Positions 9,749 through 19,711 of a DNA stretch of 64,000 bases are shown here, in pieces. Below the pieces are notes generated by a model that was not told the DNA's origin, did not search any database, and saw only the letters and a program-made list of their open reading frames with translations. Location of the stretch: assembly GCA_046328575.1 (NCBI GenBank), contig JAXLWI010000016.1, positions 8,459 through 72,458 on the forward strand, given 5' to 3'. This DNA comes from JAGOBP01 sp046328575 (lineage in GTDB: Bacteria; Chloroflexota; Anaerolineae; Fen-1058). Both the position numbers and the translations under genes were made by a program. The number at the start of each line of letters is the position of its first letter. Position 1 is the first letter of the stretch.

Positions 9749-10445
9749 TGGCCAAATTCTCCTCGTTGAAGACACATCCGATCTGGCCCAGAGTCATCGC
9801 GCACGAACTCGAAGCGGCAGGCTATATCGTCATCCGCGCGAGCGACGCGGCTTGATGGCGCTGCAACTACATACCAATACCCAACCCGATCTCATCATCC
9901 TCGATTGGATGCACCCAAACTCGACGGACTGGAAGTGTTGCGCCGCATCCGCCGGACCTCGGCGGTGCCGGTGTTGATGCTGACCGCGCGGGGCGAAGAA
10001 ACCGATCGGGTGGTGGGGCTTGAAGTTGGCGCAGATGATTATCTGACCAAGCCGTTCAGCATGCGCGAGTTGATCGCGCGCGTGCGGGCGATGCTGCGCC
10101 GCGTGGAGCAAATCCAACGGATGGTGACCACCGATCGCAGCGGCGACGAGTCGCCCATTCAGCGTGGTGGCTTGCGGCTCGATCCGCAGGCGCATCTCGC
10201 CACGCTCGATGATGAGGCGCTCGATCTCAGTCGCACCGAATTCGATTTGCTGCATTTGCTATTGCGAAATCCGGGCCGTGCGTTCAGCCGCGCTTATCTG
10301 CTCGACACCGTGTGGTGAAACCTACGTCGGCGGCGATCGATCCGTCGATAATGCGATGCTGCGGCTGCGCGAAGAAGTGGGCGCGCTAGGCGATGACATC
10401 GAGACGGTGTGGGGCGTGGGGTATCGACTGAAGGCTGCAGGATGA
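9749..10445 (+). pseudogene. OmpR/PhoB-family response regulator, frameshifted
   Basis: Winged-helix response regulator. After repair of shifts near 9760-9910 it has a receiver domain (phospho-acceptor Asp in the DLIILDW segment, then VPVLMLTARGEE and ADDYLTKPFS with the conserved Lys). A C-terminal winged helix follows (LDLSRTEFDLLHLLLRNPGR, then a frame switch at about 10315, then GGDRSVDNAMLRLREEVG and TVWGVGYRLKAAG). The stop TGA overlaps the ATG of the sensor kinase, showing translational coupling. It lies in the error-rich patch; the family assignment is firm. Confidence 0.85.
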
Positions 10446-12004
10446 AGGCTGAATCGATCCGACCGCCGTCGCGTTTCCTCGCCAGCGTTTCGCCGTTGCG
10501 AGCGCTGCTCGGGGCGTACGCGTTGGGCGCATTTTCCCTGCTGATCTTGCTGTCGCTGCGTGCCGAATTGGTGTCGGTGGTGGTGCAACAAGGCTTGTTC
10601 TTCATCAGCGCTGGCATCGCGGTGTGGTCGGCGCTGCGACTGCGTTCACCGACCGGTCCGTGGTGGCGTCGCGCCCTCAGCGAAATCGTCGCCGGCTTGA
10701 TCGCCAGCGCGCCCTCCGCGATCTTCGAAGTACTCTTCCGCGTCCAACTCGTGACCGCCGATTGGCTGGGGCGGCTTCTTCTTGCTCGTCGGCGCGATCG
10801 GCTTTTTGTGCTTTCGCGTGGGCGTCGGTGTCTGGCTTTCTTCTGGGATCGATTGCGCCATCGCCGTTTGATCTGGTCGTTCACGCGATTCTCGACGGTT
10901 GTAGTAGTGGCGCTGTTGGTCGTTGTGGTGCTGACGTTGCCTCCGTGAATTACGGCCCCACCAGTGGTTGCTGCGCCGCAGGCCTCGCCCTTCGCCTCGT
11001 TCGCCGCGCAAATCGTCAACCGATTTTTGCCGCTGGCCAGCATCATGGTGGTCTTCACCATCATCGGCCTGGCGTTAATTCTGCCGCCCGCGCTGATCTT
11101 TTCCTACTTCGTGGCACGCGGCTTGACGAAACGTCTGGAACGATTGGCCGTTGCGACGCATCAAGTTCAGGCGGACGATTATACGGTGCGCATCACTGCG
11201 ACAGGCCAGGACGAGATCGCGCAACTGCAAGGAAGGTGACTTCCAGCGCGATGACGGCCGCGCTCGATCAGGCTGTGAGCGAGGTGCAGGCCGAGCGCGA
11301 TCGAGTGGCGGCGCTGCTCACTGAGCGCCGTGAACTCATCGCCAGTGTGTCACATGAATTTGCGCGCCCGTTTCGACGCTGCGCGGCTATCTGGAATCGG
11401 CCCTGACGAATTAGGATGCAACTCCGCCAGAGACGCTGCGTCACGATTTAACAATTATGGATCGCGAAACCGATCGCTTGCAGACGCTGATCGATGATCT
11501 CTTCACATTGGCGCGCGCAGAAGTGGGACAGTTAGCGTTGGTCTGCCAGCCGATCGATCTGCCTCAATCTTTAGCGGCCCGCGTGGTCGAGACGATCGCG
11601 CCGTTGGCCTGGCAAACCAGTCGGGTCAGGTGGCCGCGCGGAAACCCGATCGGATGTTAGCGGACTCGCCGATGAAGGCCGTCTTGAACAGTGCTGCGGA
11701 ACTTAATTCACAATGGCGTGCGACACACGCCGCCGGCGGCATCGTCGCGGTGATCGTGCAAAAACAATCAGACAGGCGCAACGATCGAGGTGCGAGACAC
11801 CGGCGAAGGTATTTCGCCTGACGACGTGCCGCACGTGTGGGAGCGTTTCTATCGCGCTTGCCGAAAATTCGCACGCGCAGTGACAGCGCGGGGTTGCAGG
11901 ATTGGCGTTGGTCAAAGAGTTGGTCGAAGCGATGGGCGGCTCGGTCGGCGTGGAGAGCAAGTTAGGCGAGGCAATGCTTCTCGGTGAGGCTGCCACAGCC
12001 ATGA
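10442..12004 (+). pseudogene. Membrane sensor histidine kinase, frameshifted
   Basis: Partner of the preceding regulator (ATGA overlap). The N-terminus has hydrophobic segments around LLGAYALGAFSLLILLSL, another membrane helix at about 11040-11110 (VVFTIIGLALILPPALIFSY), then a HAMP-like LTKRLERLAVATHQVQADDY. The H-box reads LIASVSHEFARP, just before a shift. Later come a dimerisation stretch (DRETDRLQTLIDDLFTLARA) and ATPase pieces (VRDTGEGISPDDVPHVWERF; ALVKELVEAMGGSVGVESK). The last frame ends LPQP-stop at 12004. At least six frame changes are needed. The signal sensed is unknown. Confidence 0.82.
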
Positions 12005-12169
12005 TTGAGCGTCGATATCAACCTGCTGGTTTCACCCAGGACATCCATCGCGATGTCCGCTTTGTTCACCGCGCAGTTGCCCTTTGCGACAAAGTTGCGA
12101 CATCTCCACGATTAGGCCGCGACAGCCGCCCGATATATTGAGCGTGTAAGACAAACAGGAGGCCACATC

Positions 12170-12575
12170 ATGCAGACCACATCGATCACGTTCTCATCAG
12201 CGACGCGGAGCGCCCGTCAACACATCAAACGCGTGCTGCGCGGTCGGCGCGACCTGCGCATCGTGGGCGAAATCGGCGAAGCGCAAGCCCTGCGCCCGGC
12301 CGAACGGCTGACCGCCGACCTCCATTCCATAACAAACTGTGCCATGTACGATGTCAACGCGTTATTGGTGTTGCCGTGGCTCAAGTAACGCCAACAAGTC
12401 GCGCGTGATCGCGCTGGGCGCGATCAGGACAACGTAAGAACAGCGCTTGCTGACGGAATTGGGCGCGGCGGCGTATGCCACGCTCGAGTCGCCGCAGACG
12501 TTGATCGATGTGCTGCTGCCATCGGCGGAAGTCGACGCGACGGCGGTGTCGGGGCTGCAAGCGGCGCGTACCTAA
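12170..12575 (+). pseudogene. Receiver-domain-like protein, frameshifted
   Basis: Starts at ATG 12170 after AGGAGG. Frame-corrected reading gives an arginine-rich N-terminus (ARQHIKRVLRGRRDLRIVGE), a segment equivalent to the receiver Asp strand, CAMYDVNALLVLPWLK, then a T-loop-like LTELGAAAYATLESPQTLID. This resembles the N-terminal receiver of NarL-type regulators with no DNA-binding domain. About 134 aa if repaired. It has two or three frame changes and lies in the same error patch. A promoter-like ATATATTGA stretch precedes it. Confidence 0.5.
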
Positions 12576-12586
12576 CACATAGTGCG

Positions 12587-12686
12587 GTGTCATTCTGAGC
12601 GAACGTCAGTGAGCGAAGAATCCACTCGCGCGAGCAGAGCACCGCGTTCGTCAAGTCAGAGATTCCTCTCCGCTCAAGAATGACAC
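12587..12686. repeat. MITE-like inverted-repeat element
   Basis: A 100-bp element has terminal inverted repeats GTGTCATTCTGAGCG and CGCTCAAGAATGACAC (one mismatch and one bulge). Internal GAGCGAAGAATC- and GAGATTCCTC-like arms lie between them. This resembles the TGTCATTCTGAGCGAAG intergenic repeat seen across environmental bacteria. No coding capacity. Confidence 0.75.
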
Positions 12687-12737
12687 ACACGGGCGGGATA
12701 GTTGATACAGTCGTAGATCACCTTCTTCGGAGATAAC

Positions 12738-13626
12738 ATGACACACTTATGCAATTGAAACTTCGTTACTAACGCGCCACTTTGGCAAAGTGATGGCCGT
12801 CGATCAGGTTGATGTGCGCGTGCCAGAGCGCAGCGTGTCCTTCCTCGGCCCGAACGGCGCGGGCAAGACCACGACGATCCGACTGTTGCTCAACCCGATC
12901 AAAAACCCGACTACGGCGACGTGCGCATCTTCGAGCGTTCGATGCGCCAACAGCGGTTGAGTGTGCTCAGCCGTGTCGACGCTGGTCGAATCGCCGTCGT
13001 TGTATCCGCACCTGACCGGCCGCGAGAATCTGGAAGTGACGCGGCGGCTGATTGGCGCGTGGCCGGAGCAGATCGATCGTGTCCTAGAGATCGTGCGTTT
13101 GGAGAAGATGCCAATCGGCTGGTGCGCGGTTACTCGATGGGCATGCGGCAACGACTTACGGCATTGCGTTGGCGCTGCTCAGCGAACCCGATCTGTTGAT
13201 CCTCGACGAACCGACCAACGGCCTCGATCCGGCAGGCATCATCGAGATGCGCGATCTGATCAGCCGCTTGCCGCATGATACCAACACGACGGTGTTTCTA
13301 TCAGACCACCTGCTGAACGAAGTGGAGCAGGTCGCCACGCATCGGCATCATCAACGAAGGGCGGATGTTGTTTCAAGGCACGCTCGATGAACTGCACGCG
13401 CAGCGCCGAGACGGTAAGCCTGGGCGTCAATCGGCCCGAGGAAGCCACGCAGGCCTTGACGCAATTGGGCTGGTCGGTGCATCACAACGGCAATCGCTAC
13501 TTGCACATTCCGGTGAAACGCCGCGATGAACCCGCGCGCCTCAACGCGCAGTTAGTCGGGCTGGGCTTCGAGGTGGATCACCTCAGCCTCGATCTGCCAT
13601 CGCTGGAAGAAATCTTTTGGAATTGA
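12738..13626 (+). pseudogene. ABC transporter ATP-binding protein, frameshifted
   Basis: ATPase of an export-type ABC system, similar to bacitracin/lantibiotic-type ATPases. Visible pieces: LLTRHFGKVMAVDQ at the start, Walker A LGPNGAGKTTTIRLLL, signature YSMGMRQRL, Walker B LLILDEPTNGLDPAGI, then FLSDHLLNEVEQVA with the H-loop. The C-terminal piece ends SLDLPSLEEIFWN at 13626. The start is ATG 12738 behind GGAG or ATG 12749; a shift lies between them. About five frame changes are needed, within the error-rich patch. The partner permease follows after a terminator-like hairpin. Confidence 0.85.
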
Positions 13627-13657
13627 CGAACGGCCGTTAACCTCATGATCGTAGAGC

Positions 13658-13699
13658 AGGCATCCCAATACCCGCTTACCGGCGATGGGATGCCTTTTT
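13658..13699 (+). terminator. Terminator between ABC ATPase and permease
   Basis: A perfect 10-bp stem AGGCATCCCA / TGGGATGCCT is followed by TTTT. The permease start has its own AAGGAG just downstream, so the hairpin may set the ATPase:permease ratio. Confidence 0.8.
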
Positions 13700-13728
13700 G
13701 CTGGATTGATATTCAAGGAGAACTTAGC

Positions 13729-14487
13729 ATGTCACCTATCATCGCAGTTCGCCGCGCGTTGAGCGCGGAGACGCTGAAACCCAAACGCACGCTGGCGCTG
13801 TGGATGGTGCTCATCGCGCCGCTCACCGTCGTCGCGTTGAACTTAGCGATGTTGTGGCAGCGCGGCGCTGATTACTTGTTGAGTAACTCGCCTGGGGAAA
13901 GCCTGGCCCGGAATATCATGACATTCTGGGCGTTGTTGATGCTGCCCTTGTATGTCACGCTGGAAACATCGCTGCTGGGCAGTGTGGAACACAACAACCA
14001 ACAATGGAAACATCTCTACGCGCTGTCGCTGCCGCGCTGGTCGATTGCAGCCAAGTGGTTGATCAGCATCGCGCTGGTGGCCGCCAGCACCCTTGTGTTG
14101 TGGATCGGAACGATCGCGTGCGGAATTGCTGTTGAACGTGATTGAACCGGCGCTCAAACTCGGCGGATCAATTCCGCTGTGGACGCTCCTGCAACCGATG
14201 ATGTTGATCGGGCTGATTGCCGTGCTGATCGTCGCCATCCATCTGTTCGTCGGCGTGCGCTGGCTGGCTTTCACCGTCTCGATCGGCTTCGGCATGGTGG
14301 CGACGACGGCTAACATCATGATCATGCAATCGGAGAAGTGGTCAAGGTGTATCCGTGGTCGCTGCCGCTCTATGCGCTTGAAGACACCAGCGCGTATTTG
14401 AGTACGGCCTTAACGCTTGGATTGGTGGGCGGACTGATTATCGGCTGGCTGGGGCTGTGGCGGATTGCGCGACGTGAAGTGCTGTAA
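13729..14487 (+). pseudogene. ABC transporter permease, frameshifted
   Basis: About 252 aa after repair. It begins MSPIIAVRRALSAETLKPKR at ATG 13729 behind AAGGAG. Hydrophobic helices follow: LALWMVLIAPLTVVALNLAM, NIMTFWALLMLPLYVTLETS, LISIALVAASTLVLWIG, MMLIGLIAVLIVAIHLF and, after a shift near 14335, LGLVGGLIIGWLGLW. This fits ABC-2 type permeases paired with the preceding ATPase. Frame changes near 14120 and 14335 are small and consistent with missing bases. The substrate is unknown; antibiotic peptide or drug export is common for this arrangement. Confidence 0.75.
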
Positions 14488-14510
14488 AGGAACAACCGGC
14501 GGCCTTGCAT

Positions 14511-14544
14511 ACGCCCGATCGGCCAGCTTACACCGATCGGGCGT
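14511..14544 (+). terminator. Hairpin after the ABC operon
   Basis: The 12-bp stem ACGCCCGATCGG / CCGATCGGGCGT has a 10-base loop but no clean T-run (TGTGTGATC follows). It shares its arm sequence with the terminator at 87-125. Confidence 0.55.
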
Positions 14545-14629
14545 GTGTGATCTGAACCCAGCGGCCTCTCATCAGAGTATTATTACGCTGATTTCTCAAT
14601 CAAGGAATCGACTTTCACGGGAGGCCGCA

Positions 14630-15186
14630 ATGACCATCGACCAAATCCGATCGACTTTGCAACACTTTCAGGACGGTTACACGCGACGGGACGTATCCCG
14701 CGTGGACGAGATCATGACGCTGTTTGCCGACGACGCGGAGGTTATCGGCACAAATGGTTCGCGGCCGGGCGGGCGAATGGTGCCGGACAAGGCTGGCGCA
14801 CGTGGCCTGGTGAAGGGCGGTGGGAAGGCTGGGGCGATCTACGGCTGGATGTGGCCGGGGCGCATATCGAAGCGCGCGGCGAGGTTGCCTGGCTGGCCAC
14901 ATACGCCACCGTGACGACCACTATTCGGGCAGCGGATAGTTACGAGAATTTTTGCAGTACATCAAGGACGTAATTGACCACACTGGTCCTTCGGCCGAGG
15001 CCAGAAGCTGTTGGACATCGTGCGCGGCGGCACGAACACGTTGTACGAATTGCGGCGTGGCGAACAGTTTGTGTGGCCGCTGCGGTTTACGGCCGTTTTG
15101 GTATTGGAGGGTGGTGAATGGTTGTTTAAGCAGATGCAGTTTTCGTTGCGACCACGCGCTTCCCCGACGAACGACTGGAACTCTAG
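14630..15186 (+). pseudogene. SnoaL/NTF2-like protein, frameshifted
   Basis: Begins at ATG 14630 behind GGGAGG with a typical SnoaL-type opening (IRSTLQHFQDGYTRRDVSRV, then DEIMTLFADDAEVIGTNG). It continues in other frames with a YATVTTTIRAADSY stretch and FTAVLVLEGGEWLFKQMQFS, the characteristic last strands of the cone-shaped NTF2 fold. The repaired end is TAG at 15186. The ligand or activity is unknown. It is the right-hand limit of the frameshift-rich patch. Confidence 0.65.
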
Positions 15187-15215
15187 TTGTCGCCAGCCTT
15201 TAATGTCGTGTTCTA

Positions 15216-15243
15216 TTGACACGTCCAATTCCTGTGCTATCCT
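15216..15243 (+). promoter_or_regulatory. Sigma-70-type promoter for the MFS gene
   Basis: TTGACA, a 16-base spacer and TATCCT with an extended TGC. The leader then contains TGTCGCACCGCGA at 15269-15281, a weak copy of the 13-mer operator described for the lipid genes, and two small hairpins. Confidence 0.65.
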
Positions 15244-15361
15244 AAAGTCCCCCACAAATTGAATCAAATGTCGCACCGCGAAATCAGTCTTTTGACTGAT
15301 TTGTTCGCTACGCCTTAAGCGTAAACTGATTAAACGATTAGCCATTCGGAAAGGCCTTGCC

Positions 15362-16612
15362 ATGTCGTTTCTCAGACGCCAACGTCGCAAAGTTGTGAGT
15401 GTCTATCGCGAATATCGCCGCTCGTTTTGGGTACTGGTGGGCGCCACCTTCATCGATCGGTTGGGCGGCTCGTTGCTGTTTCCATTCTTCGGACTGTACA
15501 TCACTAAAAAGTTTAACGTCGGGTTCACCGAAGTCGGCGTGCTGTTTGCGCTGTTCTCAGTGTCGAGTTTCGTGGGCAGTTTTCTGGGCGGCGCGCTGAC
15601 CGATCGGATTGGCCGCAAGACGATGTTGATCTTCGGCCTGCTGGCAAGTTCGTTCAGCACGCTGGCGATGGGCTTCGTCGAGTCGCTGCAGGTCTTCTAT
15701 GTGCTGGCGCTGGTGTCTGGCATCTTTACGGATGTCGCCGGTCCGGCGCATCAGGCGATGGTGGCCGACTTGCTGCCGGAAAACAAACGCGCTGAAGGCT
15801 ACGGCATCATCCGCGTGGGTTTCAACCTGGCGGTGACCATCGGCCCGGCGATTGGCGGCTTCCTGGCGACGCAGTCGTATCAGCTGCTGTTCATCGCGGA
15901 TGCCGTCATCAGCACCATCACGGCGGCGATCGTGTTCTTCTTCATCCGCGAGACTAAGCCCAAGGCGCGACCGGGCACGCAGCCCGAAAGTGTCGGGCGG
16001 ACGTTCGTGGGTTACTTCCGCGTTTTGCGCGACGGAACTTTCATGCTGTTTGTGTTCGCTTGCATCCTCATGGGACTGGTGTACATGAACATGAACGCGA
16101 CGCTGGGCGTGTACATGCGCGATCACGCGGGCATCGTCAACGCCGAATCGCGTTACGGCCTGTTGCTCAGCATCAACGCGATCATGGTGGTGTTCATGCA
16201 GTTCCCGATCACGCGCCGTATCGAGGACAAGCCGCCGCTGTTGATGATGGCCGCCGGATCGGCACTCTATGCGATCGGGTTTGCGATGTATGGCTTCGTG
16301 AATGGCTACGCGCTGTTCGTGCTGGCAATGGTCGTCATCACGATCGGCGAGATGGTCGTCGCCCCGGTGTCGCAATCGCTGACGGCCCGCTTCGCGCCGG
16401 AAGATATGCGCGGTCGCTACATGGCGGTATTCGGCATTTCGTGGGGTATCCCGTTTGCCGTGGGGCCGCTGCTGGCCGGGTTGATTCTGGATAATCTCGA
16501 TCCGCGCGTGTTGTGGTATGCAGCGGGCATGGTGGGTCTGCTAGCTGTGTTGGGCTTCCTGTTCTTGCAGCGGCGTGCGCATCTGCATGAGTTGACTCCA
16601 GAAACCGAATAG
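15362..16612 (+). CDS. MFS transporter
   Basis: Major-facilitator permease of 416 aa with about 12 membrane helices. The hallmark loop-2/3 motif is GGALTDRIGRKTMLIFG. The N-terminal arginine-rich segment is cytoplasmic. The overall pattern resembles MdtH/drug-efflux-type facilitators, but the substrate cannot be told from sequence. Start ATG 15362. A terminator-like hairpin follows at 16635. Single gene with its own promoter. Confidence 0.85.
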   Translation: MSFLRRQRRKVVSVYREYRRSFWVLVGATFIDRLGGSLLFPFFGLYITKKFNVGFTEVGVLFALFSVSSFVGSFLGGALTDRIGRKTMLIFGLLASSFSTLAMGFVESLQVFYVLALVSGIFTDVAGPAHQAMVADLLPENKRAEGYGIIRVGFNLAVTIGPAIGGFLATQSYQLLFIADAVISTITAAIVFFFIRETKPKARPGTQPESVGRTFVGYFRVLRDGTFMLFVFACILMGLVYMNMNATLGVYMRDHAGIVNAESRYGLLLSINAIMVVFMQFPITRRIEDKPPLLMMAAGSALYAIGFAMYGFVNGYALFVLAMVVITIGEMVVAPVSQSLTARFAPEDMRGRYMAVFGISWGIPFAVGPLLAGLILDNLDPRVLWYAAGMVGLLAVLGFLFLQRRAHLHELTPETE

Positions 16613-16634
16613 ACGGAATAAAACTTTCGCTTTG

Positions 16635-16668
16635 AACTGGCGCAGGCGGTATGTCCTGCGCTAGTTTG
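16635..16668 (+). terminator. Terminator-like hairpin after MFS gene
   Basis: The 12-bp stem AACTGGCGCAGG / CCTGCGCTAGTT (one G-U pair) is followed by TTGCGTT. The T-run is weak. Confidence 0.5.
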
Positions 16669-16683
16669 CGTTAAGCGTCTCGA

Positions 16684-16692
16684 TGCTATAAT
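16684..16692 (+). promoter_or_regulatory. Extended -10 promoter element
   Basis: TGCTATAAT lies 29 bases upstream of the epimerase start, with a poor -35 (TTTGCG) 16 bases further upstream. Confidence 0.55.
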
Positions 16693-16720
16693 CAAGCTAC
16701 TTCGAACTGGATCTAACCTC

Positions 16721-17731
16721 ATGGCTCAAGCGTTAGTGATTGGCGGCAGTGGTTTTCTGGGCCGCGCGATAGTTGATCAGTTGGTACAACGACATCAAGC
16801 GGTACGCGTGTTCGATCGGGTGGCCGCGTCCGATCCGCGCCTTGAATCGATCGTCGGCGACATCGTTGATTTCGACGTTGTTGATCGTGCCTGTGCCAAC
16901 GTTGACACGGTGTATCACACGGCGGCGTTGGTGGATTGGCGGCCGGGTCAAAGTCAGAGACTGTATGACGTGAACGTGCGCGGGACGCTGAACGTGATTC
17001 GAGCCTGCCAATTGCAAGGCGTAAGGCGCTTGATTTACACCAGTTCGGTTGACGTGGTGTTTGACGGCCACCCGATCGTGAACGGCGACGAGCGATTGCC
17101 TTATCCTGCGAAGCACCTGGACGATTACGGTCGCACGAAAACGATTGCGGAACAAGCCGTGATCGCCGCGAACGGGCAGGGCAGAGTGGCAACGTGCAGT
17201 TTGCGCACCGCTGGGATCTACGGCCCGCACGATCGGCATCGGCTGCCCGGCGTGCTGCAATCTGCGCGGCGCGGGCAGTTGATGCGTATAGGTGACGGTC
17301 ACGCCCGATTCAATCACGTTTACGTCACCAATGCTGCGTACGCGCACGTACTGGCCGCGCAGGCATTGAGCCTCGATTCGCCAGTAGCTGGGCAATGCTA
17401 CTTCATCACCGATTACGCCGCCACTAATTTCTTTGAGTTTATGCGCCCCTTCTTGACAGCGCTGGGCTATTCGTGGCCGACCAAATCGATGCCATATGCC
17501 GTGGCGTATGCGCTTGCATCCGTGACGGAAGCAGCGGCTCGGTTTGGGATAGGGCAACCATCGGCTTCGGCGTTGACGCGGTACGTGGTCGCTTCCACTG
17601 GCCGCGACTTCAACTTCACGCATGCCAAAGCGACGCGCGACTTCGGTTACGAACCGAGTGTGCCACTCGAACAGGCCATCGCCGAAACGATCGAGTGGTT
17701 GAAAGCCAATCAACACACCTTCGACGCCTAA
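16721..17731 (+). CDS. NAD-dependent epimerase/dehydrogenase (3-beta-HSD-like)
   Basis: Extended short-chain dehydrogenase of 336 aa. The Rossmann dinucleotide motif is GGSGFLG at about residues 8-14. The catalytic serine region is YTSSVDVVFDG, and YGRTK supplies the YxxxK pair. The sequence style, including NVRGTLNVIRACQLQGVRRL and a FLTALGY segment, is that of the 3-beta-hydroxysteroid dehydrogenase/isomerase subfamily. The substrate is unknown; a sterol or hopanoid-like lipid is possible given the downstream lipid genes, but that is inference. An aldo/keto reductase follows 23 bases later, so the two probably form an operon. Confidence 0.8.
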   Translation: MAQALVIGGSGFLGRAIVDQLVQRHQAVRVFDRVAASDPRLESIVGDIVDFDVVDRACANVDTVYHTAALVDWRPGQSQRLYDVNVRGTLNVIRACQLQGVRRLIYTSSVDVVFDGHPIVNGDERLPYPAKHLDDYGRTKTIAEQAVIAANGQGRVATCSLRTAGIYGPHDRHRLPGVLQSARRGQLMRIGDGHARFNHVYVTNAAYAHVLAAQALSLDSPVAGQCYFITDYAATNFFEFMRPFLTALGYSWPTKSMPYAVAYALASVTEAAARFGIGQPSASALTRYVVASTGRDFNFTHAKATRDFGYEPSVPLEQAIAETIEWLKANQHTFDA

Positions 17732-17754
17732 GGTACATTCTAAGGAGAGTGACA

Positions 17755-18726
17755 ATGCAATATCGGACGTTTGGACGAACGGGCTGGTCGGTCAGCGATG
17801 TCGGTTACGGCATGTGGGGGATGGGTGGCTGGACCGGCTCGGATGACGACGAGTCGATGCAGGCGCTGCATCGTTCCGTCGAATTGGGCTGCAACTTCTT
17901 CGATACGGCCTGGGGCTACGGCGCGGGTCACAGTGAAGGTCTGCTCGGCCGGTTAGTACGCGCGTATCCCGATCGGAAGTTGTACACGGCCACCAAGATT
18001 CCGCCGAAAAACTTCAAGTGGCCGTCACGACGCGGCTACACGCTCGACGAGTGCTTCCCGCCCGATCATATTCGGCAGTACACCGAGTGGAGTTTGCGCA
18101 ACCTCGGCTTGAGCAGTGTGGACTTGATCCAGTTTCACGTGTGGGAAGACGCTTGGGCCGAGGACGTGCGTTGGCAACAGGCCGTGGCTGATCTCAAGCG
18201 CGAGGGGCTGATCAAAGCGATCGGGATCAGCATCAATCGCTGGGAACCCGATAATGCGATCCGTACCCTGCGAACTGGCTTGATCGACGCGGTGCAGGTG
18301 ATCTACAACATCTTTGATCAAAATCCGGAAGACAATCTATTTCCGGTCTGCCGCGAATTCAATGTAGCCATCATCGCGCGGGTGCCGTTCGACGAAGGTA
18401 CGTTGACGGGCACGTTGACGCTGGACAGCAAGTGGCCGGAAGGCGATTGGCGCAATACCTATTTTGTGCCGGAAAACTTGAAGTCCAGCCTTGCTCACGC
18501 GGACGCGTTGAAGCCGCTCATTCCGGCGGGCATGACGATGCCGGACATGGCGATGCGCTTCATCCTATCGAATCCCGATGTGAGCACTGTCATTCCCGGC
18601 ATGCGCAAGATCAAGAATGTGGACGCCAACATCGCTTGCAGCGACGCCGGGCCGCTCAGCGCGGACTTGATCGATCGGTTGCGCGCGCACCGCTGGGTCC
18701 GCACGCCGACGAATTGGTCGCAATAA
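17755..18726 (+). CDS. Aldo/keto reductase
   Basis: NADPH-dependent (beta/alpha)8-barrel oxidoreductase of 323 aa. Start ATG 17755 behind AAGGAG. It shows the family Asp and Tyr in FFDTAWGYGAGHSE and the catalytic Lys in YTATKIPPKN. The VDLIQFHVWE strand and the VSTVIPGMRKIKNVDAN phosphate-binding C-terminus are also present. Lies between the epimerase and an alpha/beta hydrolase on the same strand, with gaps of 23 and 6 bases, which suggests one transcript. Substrate unknown. Confidence 0.88.
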   Translation: MQYRTFGRTGWSVSDVGYGMWGMGGWTGSDDDESMQALHRSVELGCNFFDTAWGYGAGHSEGLLGRLVRAYPDRKLYTATKIPPKNFKWPSRRGYTLDECFPPDHIRQYTEWSLRNLGLSSVDLIQFHVWEDAWAEDVRWQQAVADLKREGLIKAIGISINRWEPDNAIRTLRTGLIDAVQVIYNIFDQNPEDNLFPVCREFNVAIIARVPFDEGTLTGTLTLDSKWPEGDWRNTYFVPENLKSSLAHADALKPLIPAGMTMPDMAMRFILSNPDVSTVIPGMRKIKNVDANIACSDAGPLSADLIDRLRAHRWVRTPTNWSQ

Positions 18727-18732
18727 CGGACG

Positions 18733-19641
18733 ATGTCCAAACAGGTCGCCGCTCAGCCGCGTCGACGCGGTTGCCGCTACTGGTTCAAGTTGTTGTCGGT
18801 CGGCGTGATCGGCGGCCTGATGTGCGCTTATCTTGGCTTGTTGGGCATCGCGGTCGAAGCGACGCTTGCGCCCGCGCCTTCCAAAATTGATCGCACGCCT
18901 CGTGCTGACGGCTTCGCTTACGAAGACCCCACGTTGCAGACCACGGACGGTTTTGAGTTGAAGGGCTGGTATTTGCCCACTCACAACGGCGCAGCGATCA
19001 TTCTCCTGCACGGCTACGGCGGCAGTCGACTTGAGATGTTGAGCCGCGCCGAGTTGTTAGCGCGGCATGGTTACGGTGTACTGTGGTATGACGAGCGCGG
19101 CTCAGGCGAAAGCGGCGGCACGCGCACCTTCGGTTGGCTCGATGCACAGGATGTCCCCCTCGCGCTGAACTACCTGCAAAACAAGGCCGAAATCGATCCA
19201 CAACGGATTGGCCTGTTAGGCTTCTCCATCGGCGGCCAGATCGCGCTGCGCGCCGCCAGCCAAACCGATCGGATTCGCGCCGTGGTCGCGGAAGAGCCGG
19301 GCTTTGCGCGCACCTCTGATGCACCAGATGTGCCAACGCTGGAAGAGCGATATTACTTGGTGAGTTACTGGCTGGGCGAACGTTGGTTGTCGCTACGAAT
19401 CGGTGTTCCTATTCCTGAAGGCGTGGTAGATGGTCTGCCGCGCATTGCGCCGCGCCCAATCTTATTCGTCGCGACTGGGCGCGATTACGGGCGGACGCTG
19501 GTGCGATACTTTTACGATCGAGCCAGCGAGCCGAAGCAGTGGTGGGAAGTGCCGGAAGCCACGCACGGCGCCAGCCCGATTGTTCGCCCTGACGAATACG
19601 AAAACATCGTTGTCGGATTCTTCGATCGAGCGTTGAAGTAG
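18733..19641 (+). CDS. Membrane-anchored alpha/beta hydrolase
   Basis: 302 aa. An N-terminal signal-anchor (LLSVGVIGGLMCAYLGLLGI, about residues 19-38) precedes a serine hydrolase domain. The oxyanion region is ILLHGYGGSRLEM, the nucleophile elbow is GFSIGG, and a C-terminal histidine lies in EATHGASP. This matches the alpha/beta hydrolase family that includes esterases and dienelactone-hydrolase-like proteins. Its start lies 6 bases after the aldo/keto reductase stop. Substrate unknown. Confidence 0.82.
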   Translation: MSKQVAAQPRRRGCRYWFKLLSVGVIGGLMCAYLGLLGIAVEATLAPAPSKIDRTPRADGFAYEDPTLQTTDGFELKGWYLPTHNGAAIILLHGYGGSRLEMLSRAELLARHGYGVLWYDERGSGESGGTRTFGWLDAQDVPLALNYLQNKAEIDPQRIGLLGFSIGGQIALRAASQTDRIRAVVAEEPGFARTSDAPDVPTLEERYYLVSYWLGERWLSLRIGVPIPEGVVDGLPRIAPRPILFVATGRDYGRTLVRYFYDRASEPKQWWEVPEATHGASPIVRPDEYENIVVGFFDRALK

Positions 19642-19711
19642 GTGCGGCGTTACAGCATCCGCAATCGAGCGTATGTAACGATCGCGTAACGGCTCGGTTA
19701 GAATCTTCAAA

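Noticed and set aside
12005..12169. Possible small RNA between the sensor kinase and receiver-like gene
   Set aside because: Only small imperfect hairpins are visible and the sequence quality in this patch is doubtful.
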